Numbered from the stretch's first letter, positions 1 through 5,044 are shown. The stretch: 5,284 bases of DNA from Bacteroidales bacterium UBA3810 (GCA_002368645.1 DFEE01000005.1:5407-10690), one strand, 5' to 3'. Notes: generated by a model from the letters alone, not told the origin. Made by a program: numbers and translations.

Positions 1-1
1 C

Positions 2-217
2 ATCTATCATTGCTCGGGGCGCAAACTGGAGACCTACTCATACGAAATTCCGGCAATGTTCGGAAACGGCTTTTTCTGTGTCAAGCAAGGCTCGTATTGG
101 TACGCCGTGGACCAAGACGGCGACAAGATCTCCGGCGTCTATGGCGACGATATCTTCCTCCTCAACAACGGCACATGGAAATGCATCCGCGGCAGTTATG
201 TGACATATGTAGAGTGA
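2..217 (+). CDS. 3' end of an unrecognised protein (C-terminal 71 residues)
   Basis: An open frame enters from the left edge and stops at TGA 215-217. The visible tail is rich in glycine, aspartate and aromatic residues, with short alternating stretches such as GNGFFCVKQGSYWYAVDQDG. This pattern suggests a beta-rich domain. I do not recognise the family, and no catalytic motif or membrane segment is visible. The codon choice (GGC, GAC, ATC, CTC) is that of a normal GC-moderate gene, and no other frame is as credible here. The antisense frame over 38-247 is its shadow. No clear terminator hairpin was found between its stop and the next promoter. The start and most of the gene lie outside the window. 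Confidence 0.75.
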   Translation: MYHCSGRKLETYSYEIPAMFGNGFFCVKQGSYWYAVDQDGDKISGVYGDDIFLLNNGTWKCIRGSYVTYVE

Positions 218-262
218 TTCTTTCGCAAAAACGCAGATTTCTGTCATTTTTGAACGATTTTA

Positions 263-294
263 TTTGCATAATTCATAAAAAAGCAGTACTTTTG
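263..294 (+). promoter_or_regulatory. Bacteroidetes-type promoter of the Fic gene
   Basis: A -33 element TTTG (263-266) and a -7 element TACTTTTG (287-294) are separated by exactly 20 bases, matching the Bacteroidetes primary sigma consensus TTTG-N19/20-TAnnTTTG. Transcription should start near 300, about 50 bases before the Fic start codon. The -7 box lies inside the block AAGCAGTACTTTTGCAGC, which recurs at the other promoters of this window. Confidence 0.85.
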
Positions 295-305
295 CAGCGT
301 TTTTG

Positions 306-336
306 GTGGTAAACTTACCACTAATTAAGGTGGTAA
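306..336 (+). promoter_or_regulatory. Triple alternating repeat, putative operator or 5'-leader hairpin
   Basis: Three exact 7-mers alternate in orientation: GTGGTAA (306-312), TTACCAC (315-321) and GTGGTAA (330-336). The first two form a perfect inverted repeat with a 2-base spacer. The last two form another with an 8-base spacer. The block begins a few bases after the expected transcription start and ends 12 bases before the Fic ATG. It could be an operator, possibly for the winged helix of the Fic protein itself, or a leader RNA switching between two hairpins. The repeats are seen directly, while the function is inferred. Confidence 0.6.
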
Positions 337-348
337 ATCATATTATTT

Positions 349-1416
349 ATGGATAAGAAACTTCAAACAGCATTGGAAAGATGGCAAGCTATTCAGCCAA
401 TCTCCCCAAGAGACCGCGAGCGTTTAAGCCGTCGGTTTACGGTCGAGTTCAACTACAACAGCAACCATATTGAGGGCAACACCCTGACGTATGGGCAAAC
501 GGAACTGCTGTTGCTCTTTGGCAAGGTTACCGGTGAAGCGGAGTTCCGCGACTGCGAAGAGATGAAAGCCAGCAATGTCGGGCTAAAGATGATGTTATCG
601 GAGGCAACGGAGACCAAGCAACCGCTCACCCAGAACTTCATCCGTACCTTGCACAAGACCTTGTTGCGCGAGGATTACACCGTCTATCGCAATCTGCCCG
701 GAGGCATGCAGACGAGCTACACCATCCATGCCGGACAATACAAGACCCGCCCGAATAGCGTGATTACGCGCTACGGGGATCGCTTCGAATATGCCTCGCC
801 GGAAGAAACGCCAACCTTGATGACAGACCTCGTGGACTGGTACAATAAAGAAGAAAAAGAGGGCAAATTATCACCTATCGACTTAGCGATACTCTTTCAC
901 TACCGCTATATACGCATACACCCCTTTGAGGATGGGAACGGACGTATTGCGCGGCTGATGGTCAATTATATTCTTTCTCGCCATGGTTATCCGATGATTG
1001 TGGTCCGCAGCCGTCTCAAACAAGCCTATCTGGAAGCATTGCACCAAGCGGATTTGATTGTCGGATCAACGCCTGCAGAAGGGGCTCATGCCTCGCTCAA
1101 GCAGATTCGGCCGTTCCATAAACACATGAACGATCTGATTGCAAAAGAGATTGAGAACGATGTTTTGTTTGTGACGGAGAGGGATGAAAATATATGGTGG
1201 TACGATGGAGAGCGGATTGCTTTCAGGACACCCACTTACGCCAAGATTCTTCGCGAATTGCGAACAGAGCCTGTTATCACTTTCGCATACTTGCAAGAAG
1301 AAATAGGCATCAACCGTTCGGCTATCCAGAAAATGCTGCAATCCCTGCAAGACAAAGGATATATCCAAAAAGACGAGAACGGCAAATGGCGAGTCTTCAT
1401 CACCCCCTCCAGATAA
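349..1416 (+). CDS. Fic family protein (class II AMP-transferase) with C-terminal winged helix
   Basis: This 355-residue protein carries the complete Fic active-site motif HPFEDGNGRIAR at residues 191-202. H191 is the catalytic base, and GNGR binds nucleotide phosphates. Proteins with this motif transfer AMP from ATP to hydroxyl side chains of target proteins. An inhibitory-helix motif, SNHIEGN (38-44), precedes the Fic core. This marks a class II enzyme in which the glutamate (E42) blocks productive ATP binding until it is displaced. Residues from about 294 to the end (TPTYAKILRELR... to RWRV-like end) look like a winged helix-turn-helix. The overall plan and length resemble the solitary Fic proteins of Shewanella and Bacteroides. 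All key residues are intact, so the enzyme should be functional and self-inhibited. The target cannot be read from sequence. The ATG at 349 fits the promoter, and no antitoxin gene is adjacent. The gene is followed after 16 bases by a secreted-protein fragment. Confidence 0.95.
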   Translation: MDKKLQTALERWQAIQPISPRDRERLSRRFTVEFNYNSNHIEGNTLTYGQTELLLLFGKVTGEAEFRDCEEMKASNVGLKMMLSEATETKQPLTQNFIRTLHKTLLREDYTVYRNLPGGMQTSYTIHAGQYKTRPNSVITRYGDRFEYASPEETPTLMTDLVDWYNKEEKEGKLSPIDLAILFHYRYIRIHPFEDGNGRIARLMVNYILSRHGYPMIVVRSRLKQAYLEALHQADLIVGSTPAEGAHASLKQIRPFHKHMNDLIAKEIENDVLFVTERDENIWWYDGERIAFRTPTYAKILRELRTEPVITFAYLQEEIGINRSAIQKMLQSLQDKGYIQKDENGKWRVFITPSR

Positions 1417-1432
1417 AAACGCCGGAATCACT

Positions 1433-1672
1433 ATGAAAAAAGCAGTCCTACTGATTCTCATATGCCTCATGACGAGTGTGTTACACGCACAGGAGGCGGA
1501 TACACATATCGTTTCGTTGGTGAACAACGAGGAGTGGTTTGCGCTGGCGGAAGACCTGCCGCTGTACCGCGATTCCATGCAGGCGAATTACCTGCGTCTG
1601 ATAGCCGAGGCGATGCTGGCTGCACGCTCGAACCGCATTGGTACACAATACCATAGCCCTTCCAATCCCTAA
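1433..1672 (+). pseudogene. Truncated secreted protein, resembles N-terminus of retropepsin-like aspartic protease
   Basis: The frame encodes 79 residues. It begins with a clear signal peptide (MKK, a hydrophobic core, then cleavage after HA at residues 18-19, before Q20). The following stretch, with NNEEWFALAEDLP (about 31-43), YRDSM and YLRLIAEAML, resembles from memory the lead-in of Bacteroidetes exported proteins annotated as retropepsin-like aspartic proteases, which are normally several hundred residues. No catalytic D-T/S-G motif is present. From about codon 68 the DNA belongs to a repeat also found at 2533-2722, and the stop codon TAA 1670-1672 is supplied by that repeat. No continuation was found in the other frames downstream. 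It is therefore most likely a gene remnant broken by a repeat insertion or rearrangement. A short secreted peptide co-transcribed with the Fic gene is less likely but possible. The family assignment is from general resemblance only. Confidence 0.6.
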
Positions 1673-1677
1673 CGCGA
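1633..1677 (+). repeat. Short, internally deleted copy of the 190-bp structured repeat
   Basis: Bases 1633-1653 match 2533-2553 at 18 of 21 positions. AGCCCTTC (1655-1662) equals 2560-2567, and the 19-mer CCTTCCAATCCCTAACGCG (1658-1676) equals 2703-2721. Compared with the long copy, this one lacks about 140 bases, and the join falls exactly on a shared CCTTC. It is best read as a deletion between CCTTC microhomologies. The copy ends the truncated protease frame and overlaps the terminator hairpin that follows. Confidence 0.8.
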
Positions 1678-1718
1678 GGAGTGCGTCAAAACTAATTGGC
1701 ACACTCTCGTTTTTTTTT
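1675..1718 (+). terminator. Intrinsic terminator after the Fic / protease-fragment unit
   Basis: The arms 1675-1689 and 1696-1709 pair as CGAG/CTCG, AGTG/CACT, then G-T-C-A-A with T-T-G-G-C. There is one bulged G (1679), one C-A mismatch and a 6-base loop (AACTAA). Nine T residues follow (1710-1718). The orientation suits transcription from the left. The stop codon of the oppositely oriented methyltransferase gene lies in the T-run, so the two convergent units abut here. Confidence 0.85.
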
Positions 1719-2364
1719 ATTTTGTTTTTCGCATTACCGCATGGAGTTTCAAGCCTTTTCGCTTTTCGCATATTTCCAATGACAAGCCCGCCTGTCGGCT
1801 CAATTCGCGGATTTCCGTCCTATTATAGCAATGCACATCACCGTAACCCAACAGGTTGAGTGTCGGCAACTCTATATGGTTGACGAACCAATGCAACACG
1901 GAATTATCCATTAACATATCACGCAGAATGAACCTTCCGTTCGGACGCAGGCAACGATAGACATTTGCAAAGAATGCCGAAGGATTGGGATAATGGTGGA
2001 AACTCTGCGAGCAGATGATAACATCGAAAGAATCATCTGCAAACGGCAGGTTCTCACAATCGCCGCACACGAAATCGGTATTGGGCAGCTTTTTCGCCTT
2101 TGCCACCTCTATCATCTTGGGGGTAAGGTCAATGCCGGTGAAATGCGCTTCGGGAAAACGCTCGGTCAGGAGCGACAACATCGGAGCAGTGCCGCACCCG
2201 GCATCTAACAGTGTTTGAAACGGCTCTTTCTCAATCTCGGCGAGAATATCCGGATAATCCTTCTTACAGATGTTGTACACACCTGCATTTTTACTTTCGT
2301 ATTTGTCAGCCGCACGAGTAAATTCGCCGATTGACAAATCTTTCATTTTCTTTGAATCTTTCAT
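1717..2364 (-). CDS. Class I SAM-dependent methyltransferase (Methyltransf_11 type)
   Basis: The 215-residue protein has the Rossmann-fold methyltransferase signature. Motif I is LLDAGCGTAP (52-61), which binds the methionine part of SAM. The acidic end of strand beta-2 is in GIDLTPKMIEVA (77-88). Motif II is GDCENLPFADDSFDVI (101-116), followed by SQSFHHYPNP and a CLRPNGRFILRD strand typical of Methyltransf_11. It should be a soluble small-molecule methyltransferase, but the substrate cannot be told. The frame opens further upstream to a TTG at 2385, but that codon overlaps the -7 promoter box and cannot start a transcript made there. I chose ATG 2364, and ATG 2346 (MKDLSIGEF) is equally possible. 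It is the only clear gene on the minus strand, lies between two copies of a repeat, and has its own promoter. Confidence 0.93.
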   Translation of the reverse strand: MKDSKKMKDLSIGEFTRAADKYESKNAGVYNICKKDYPDILAEIEKEPFQTLLDAGCGTAPMLSLLTERFPEAHFTGIDLTPKMIEVAKAKKLPNTDFVCGDCENLPFADDSFDVIICSQSFHHYPNPSAFFANVYRCLRPNGRFILRDMLMDNSVLHWFVNHIELPTLNLLGYGDVHCYNRTEIRELSRQAGLSLEICEKRKGLKLHAVMRKTK

Positions 2365-2382
2365 CTGTTTTAAAATTTGCTG

Positions 2383-2414
2383 CAAAATTACTGCTTTTTT
2401 GGCAAATTTACAAT
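2383..2414 (-). promoter_or_regulatory. Promoter of the methyltransferase gene
   Basis: Read on the minus strand, TAATTTTG (2390 down to 2383) is a full -7 element, and ATTG (2414 down to 2411) sits 20 bases upstream as a weak -33. The surrounding block AAGCAGTAATTTTGCAGC is identical to those at 2819 and 5031. Transcription would start near 2377, leaving an A/T-rich leader of about a dozen bases before ATG 2364. Confidence 0.75.
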
Positions 2415-2532
2415 ACCCAAATATGATGAATTTGCTTTGTTTCTGGCTTATACGTTATGCCATAATGTGGGTACAAGGTATAACAAACCTATGTTATGGA
2501 CGGCTTCACGGCTTTGCAGGGGTTCACACGTT
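2415..2532. other. Non-coding stretch with nested inverted repeats
   Basis: No frame here looks like a gene. The DNA holds TTATAC (2448-2453) paired with GTATAA (2478-2483). Enclosed is the odd palindrome TTATG-C-CATAA (2455-2465), and ATAAC (2480-2484) also pairs with GTTAT (2493-2497). ACGGCTTC and ACGGCTTT form a near-direct repeat at 2500-2515. This could be a protein-binding site or an outer part of the adjacent structured repeat. No promoter in the forward direction was found. Confidence 0.45.
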
Positions 2533-2722
2533 CCGCATTAGTACCTAATACCAAATTTGAGCCCTTCGACCTGCTACCCTTAAAAGGGGACCCTTCGAAA
2601 ATGCGTTCGCACCCTTGTGCGAATTACATGGTTTATGGCAGACAAATCAGATACATCTGTTTGCTCTGCGATAATCCATATGTATTCCAAATTTTTGTAG
2701 CACCTTCCAATCCCTAACGCGG
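2533..2722. repeat. 190-bp hairpin-rich repeat element, long copy
   Basis: The ends CCGCATTAG (2533-2541) and CTAACGCGG (2714-2722) form a 9-position inverted repeat with one mismatch. Inside are ATTAG-TAC-CTAAT (2537-2549), the 8-base palindrome CAAATTTG (2552-2559), CCCTT-AA-AAGGG (2577-2588), TTCGCAC-CCTT-GTGCGAA (2606-2623) and a long imperfect stem (2621-2687). A shortened copy lies at 1633-1677 in the same orientation. No transposase is encoded. Candidate identities are a MITE- or REP-like mobile element, a cassette recombination site that folds as single-stranded DNA, or a structured RNA. The frames reading through it are not believable proteins. Confidence 0.7.
2621..2687. other. Long imperfect stem-loop inside the repeat element
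   Basis: Paired blocks from outside in are: GAAT/ATTC, ATGG/CCAT, TTAT/ATAA, GCAG/CTGC, CAAA/TTTG and CAGAT/ATCTG. They are separated by small internal loops or single mismatches (T against T, G against G, A against CT, one bulged T). About 25 base pairs form over 67 bases. No T-run follows directly, so it is not a standard terminator. The 140-bp deletion in the short copy removes it entirely. Confidence 0.65.
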
Positions 2723-2758
2723 AAAAAAGCAATTTTTTTCTATTTTTAGCAAGCATAA

Positions 2759-2790
2759 TTTGTTTTTTTGAAAAAAATATAGTAATTTTG
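2759..2790 (+). promoter_or_regulatory. Distal promoter of the WYL operon
   Basis: TTTG (2759-2762) and TAATTTTG (2783-2790) are 20 bases apart, a full match to the Bacteroidetes consensus. The start point would fall near 2796, giving a leader of about 65 bases that contains the second promoter and the small inverted repeat CCAC-TTT-GTGG (2800-2810). Confidence 0.75.
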
Positions 2791-2803
2791 CGGAGACATC
2801 CAC

Positions 2804-2831
2804 TTTGTGGGTAAGTAAAGCAGTAATTTTG
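2804..2831 (+). promoter_or_regulatory. Proximal promoter of the WYL operon, short spacer
   Basis: TTTG (2804-2807) lies 16 bases before TAATTTTG (2824-2831). The spacer is shorter than the usual 19-20, but the same spacing, the same TTTGTGGG and the same AAGCAGTAATTTTGCAGC occur at 5017-5049. The start point would be near 2837, about 24 bases before the ATG at 2861. The -33 box is in the loop of the inverted repeat CCAC-TTT-GTGG, a possible regulator site. Confidence 0.65.
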
Positions 2832-2860
2832 CAGCCGATACGCCAAAACACGCAAGAATT

Positions 2861-3772
2861 ATGAAGAAATCATCCACTGCTTATCTTTTCAACTGCTATA
2901 TTTGGCTGTTGAATACTATCGCACGCGGTCCTATTTCACGCGCCGCGATTGACGACAAATGGGCGCACTCGTCCGTGAATGACTACAAACAGGACTATCT
3001 CCCGGAGAGCAATTTCCATCGCTGGAAAAGCACGGTTGAAATGCTTTTTGATGTCCATATCAAATGCAATGCCTATAATGAGTATTATATTGAAGAGGCA
3101 TCTGACTTACGCGGCACAGATCTGCGCTTGCGCTTATTGAACCTTATGTCTATGGATAGCCTGCTTAAAGACAGCAAGGAACTATCCGACCAGATACTAT
3201 TTGAGCCAATACCGTCCGGAGAAAAGTTCCTTGCGCCTATCATTGAAGCCCTGCGCGATAAGACAGCTATAAAAATGACTTATCAAGGCTTTACAAAGGA
3301 CTATCCCGCAACATTCATCGTTGAGCCATATTGTCTCAAGATGTTCAAGCAGCGTTGGTATGTATTAGCCTATTCGCCCGGTATAGATCAAACGTATTTG
3401 TATTCGCTTGACCGCATCCATGCCATTGAACCGACTACGCAGAAATATAAGTTACCGAAAGACTTCAATGCAGAGACATATTTCAAAGATGCTTATGGTA
3501 CGGCTGATTTAGATTATGAACCGGTTGAAGTTAAAATATCCATTTCAGCTAAGCAAGCACCTTATTTGCGCACCTTGCCGTTGCATACTTCGCAAGAAGA
3601 AATAGAGACGAATGAAGAGTATTCTATCTTCAGATATTTTATAATTCCCAGTTTCGACTTTAAGCAGGAATTATACAAATACGGTTCCGATGTTGAGGTA
3701 CTTGCTCCGGAATCGATGCGGAAGGAGTTTGCTGAAGATGCAGCGAGAACTAATAAAATGTACAACCATTAA
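2861..3772 (+). CDS. WYL-domain transcription regulator
   Basis: This is a 303-residue cytoplasmic protein with three parts. Residues 1-80 form a helix-turn-helix-like region of the form seen in Bacteroidetes WYL proteins (LLNTIARGPISRAAIDDKW, then LPESNFHRWKSTVEMLF, then an aromatic YNEYYIEE). Residues about 120-195 form the WYL domain, including EPYCLKMFKQRWYVLAY with the WY pair at 166-167 and LYSLDRIHAIEP (180-191). The rest is a C-terminal WCX-like dimer extension containing FDFKQELYKYGSDVEVLAPE. WYL domains sense nucleic acid or nucleotide ligands, and related proteins (BrxR, CapW) repress phage-defence operons. It is the first gene of a tight cluster behind two promoters, so it probably controls its own unit. 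The ATG at 2861 follows an A-rich leader. The domain call is firm, while the ligand and the defence role are inferred. Confidence 0.9.
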   Translation: MKKSSTAYLFNCYIWLLNTIARGPISRAAIDDKWAHSSVNDYKQDYLPESNFHRWKSTVEMLFDVHIKCNAYNEYYIEEASDLRGTDLRLRLLNLMSMDSLLKDSKELSDQILFEPIPSGEKFLAPIIEALRDKTAIKMTYQGFTKDYPATFIVEPYCLKMFKQRWYVLAYSPGIDQTYLYSLDRIHAIEPTTQKYKLPKDFNAETYFKDAYGTADLDYEPVEVKISISAKQAPYLRTLPLHTSQEEIETNEEYSIFRYFIIPSFDFKQELYKYGSDVEVLAPESMRKEFAEDAARTNKMYNH

Positions 3773-3784
3773 ATATTTATCAAT

Positions 3785-4636
3785 ATGAAAGACTATGTAG
3801 GAGAAAACCAACGCATTCTTGATGAATGGCGCGCTGATTACATTGCAAGAAATCAACATCTTTATCCAAATTGTCCTGACCTTGGAGCATATTTTACCCC
3901 TGATGGCATCATGTTCAAAGGAATTTTTGAGCCTTTATATAATGATGAAGAGAAAAAGGCTTTTTGGCGGTGGGCAAGAAAATCAAGTGGAGAAGAAAAT
4001 CAATTATGGGCGAACGCTCCCTTACGTATTTTATATCTGACTAAAGATCAAAATACAGATGGATGTGTTTCATGGGATGTTAGAAGCGAAACATTCCGTT
4101 ACCCAGATTCCCAATTATGTCCGAAAGATATGTATTTGTACTCACAGAACACATTTTATAGAAACCTTGTCTATTCTTTATATGGTATTTGTGCAACTAC
4201 TCCAGAACAAAAAAAGGAATATACGTTTACAAATCAAGAAGCGTTAAATTGTGCGGATGAGAATATTTTCGCTCGCATAAATTGCAAAAAAGAAGTAGGA
4301 GAAGCAAGGTGTAGTAATAATCTTTTAGATGCTGCAATACGAAAGGACTCCAACTTCCTAAAAGAGCAAATAACAAATTTAGATGCCGATATATTTGTTT
4401 GTTGCGGATATTCAGAAACGGTAAATGAGACGGGTAACCTTATGCTTAACTTCTTAAATACGATAGGCTATAATTTTGAGAAAGAAATAGAAGACTGGAT
4501 TTATTATGACAAAGACAAAAATAAAATTGCTATTAATTCATATCATCTTAGTTATTTAAGTTTTAATTATGATGGTATGATTAATGCCTACTATGAATTT
4601 CTTAAAGAGCACCCAGAATTTGTTAAACATCGTTAA
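3785..4636 (+). CDS. Uracil-DNA-glycosylase-like superfamily protein (putative)
   Basis: The 283-residue protein begins 12 bases after the WYL gene. Its order of motifs resembles the UDG-like fold: a hydrophobic strand then a polar loop, LRILYLTKDQN (80-90); a central RNLVYSLYGI helix (126-135); FARINCKKEVG (162-172); a helix ending in a strand and turn, LDADIFVCCGYSE (199-211); and a late SYHLSYLSF (252-260) where UDGs have the HPS loop. The H-L-S in place of H-P-S and the Lys-Asp-Gln-Asn loop mean glycosylase activity cannot be assumed. There are 9 cysteines, but no clear iron-sulfur cluster pattern. No signal peptide or membrane segment is seen, so it is cytoplasmic. The gene is clearly more AT-rich than the Fic gene, suggesting transfer. 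The family link rests on motif order and memory of similar Bacteroidetes hypothetical proteins, so it is moderate only. A DNA or nucleotide-linked role would suit the WYL neighbour. Confidence 0.6.
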   Translation: MKDYVGENQRILDEWRADYIARNQHLYPNCPDLGAYFTPDGIMFKGIFEPLYNDEEKKAFWRWARKSSGEENQLWANAPLRILYLTKDQNTDGCVSWDVRSETFRYPDSQLCPKDMYLYSQNTFYRNLVYSLYGICATTPEQKKEYTFTNQEALNCADENIFARINCKKEVGEARCSNNLLDAAIRKDSNFLKEQITNLDADIFVCCGYSETVNETGNLMLNFLNTIGYNFEKEIEDWIYYDKDKNKIAINSYHLSYLSFNYDGMINAYYEFLKEHPEFVKHR

Positions 4637-4653
4637 TTTTAAATAATTTAGTT

Positions 4654-4998
4654 ATGCCTAAAATGATTACACTCGGCAGTGAACTGATTAGAATCAATCC
4701 TGCAAAAAACACAATTGAGTATTCAACAAATGGTGGACGTTTCTGGGTGTCTCGTTGCACAAGTTCTTCGTATGGAACATTTGTTGACTTATTGCCATTT
4801 GGGAATGAGCTTATTGCAATTACAAGCAAAGGAGTCTATGCTTCCACAAACAAGGGCAGTTTTTGGGTATCAAGATGCACAAGTTCTTCCTATGGAGAAT
4901 TTCTTTCATTAACCGATGGCGGAAAGGAAATCTTGGCACAAACTTCCAAAGGTTTGTATTATAGCACAAATGGCGGTCGCTTTTGGGTAAGAAGATAA
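4654..4998 (+). CDS. Small Asp-box-like repeat protein, three 40-residue repeats
   Basis: The 114-residue protein starts 17 bases after the previous gene and is probably co-transcribed. It is almost wholly made of a repeat with exact 40-residue spacing: STNGGRFWVSR at 24, STNKGSFWVSR at 64 and STNGGRFWVRR at 104. CTSSSYG recurs at 35-41 and 75-81, and TSKG(V/L)Y at 57-62 and 97-102. The core S-T-N-x-G-x-F-W matches the Asp-box (S-x-D-x-G-x-T-W) of BNR/sialidase-type beta-hairpins, with Asn for Asp and Phe for Thr. Two full units plus the flanking halves are too short for a closed propeller, so it may oligomerise or be a fragment. It has no signal peptide, unlike most Asp-box proteins, and so probably acts in the cytoplasm. 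The function is unknown. A binding or scaffold role for the upstream product is a guess. Confidence 0.8.
   Translation: MPKMITLGSELIRINPAKNTIEYSTNGGRFWVSRCTSSSYGTFVDLLPFGNELIAITSKGVYASTNKGSFWVSRCTSSSYGEFLSLTDGGKEILAQTSKGLYYSTNGGRFWVRR
4723..4998 (+). repeat. 120-bp tandem coding repeat
   Basis: The Asp-box codons begin at 4723, 4843 and 4963, a period of exactly 120 bases. The first two units share TGCACAAGTTCTTC followed by one change and TATGGA. Silent third-position differences elsewhere show that the duplication is not brand new. The third unit is only its first 36 bases, ending at the stop codon. Confidence 0.8.
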
Positions 4999-5016
4999 AA
5001 AATGTGCCTCTTCCTT

Positions 5017-5044
5017 TTTGTGGGAGTTTGAAGCAGTAATTTTG
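5017..5044 (+). promoter_or_regulatory. Promoter of the downstream secreted-protein gene
   Basis: TTTG (5017-5020) and TAATTTTG (5037-5044) are 16 bases apart, as in the proximal WYL promoter. It shares TTTGTGGG and AAGCAGTAATTTTGCAGC with that promoter, with six unrelated bases between them. The last base of the -7 box is the first base of a perfect 9-bp hairpin arm. Confidence 0.7.

Noticed and set aside
229..255. Terminator after the first partial gene (CAGATTTCTG then T-rich)
   Set aside because: The stem is 4 bp with a 2-base loop and the T-tract is interrupted, so it is not credible.
1066..1578. 170-aa frame on the minus strand
   Set aside because: It is antisense to the Fic gene and the signal-peptide frame, with no recognisable domain. 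It is a shadow.
349..1672. Fic toxin-antitoxin pair
   Set aside because: The inhibitory helix is within the Fic protein itself (class II), and the next frame is a secreted fragment, not an antitoxin.
2496..2717. 73-aa forward frame across the repeat
   Set aside because: It overlaps the hairpins and element ends, has no promoter, and its tail APSNP is simply the repeat translated.
1633..2722. Integron cassette with attC sites
   Set aside because: The TAAC/GTTA ends and the folding stem are suggestive. However, the expected RYYYAAC and GTTRRRY boxes are imperfect (CCCTAAC), the gene runs on the opposite strand, the short copy is below usual attC length, and no integrase is seen. I kept only the weaker statement of a repeat-bounded segment.
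2721..2747. Terminator from AAAAAAGCAATTTTTTT
   Set aside because: The stem would be only A-U pairs with a tight loop, too weak to call.
2580..2855. 91-aa frame on the minus strand
   Set aside because: It runs through the structured repeat and both WYL promoters and has low-quality composition. Its apparent similarity to the minus frame at 1481-1771 (ALGIGR) comes only from the shared 19-base repeat.
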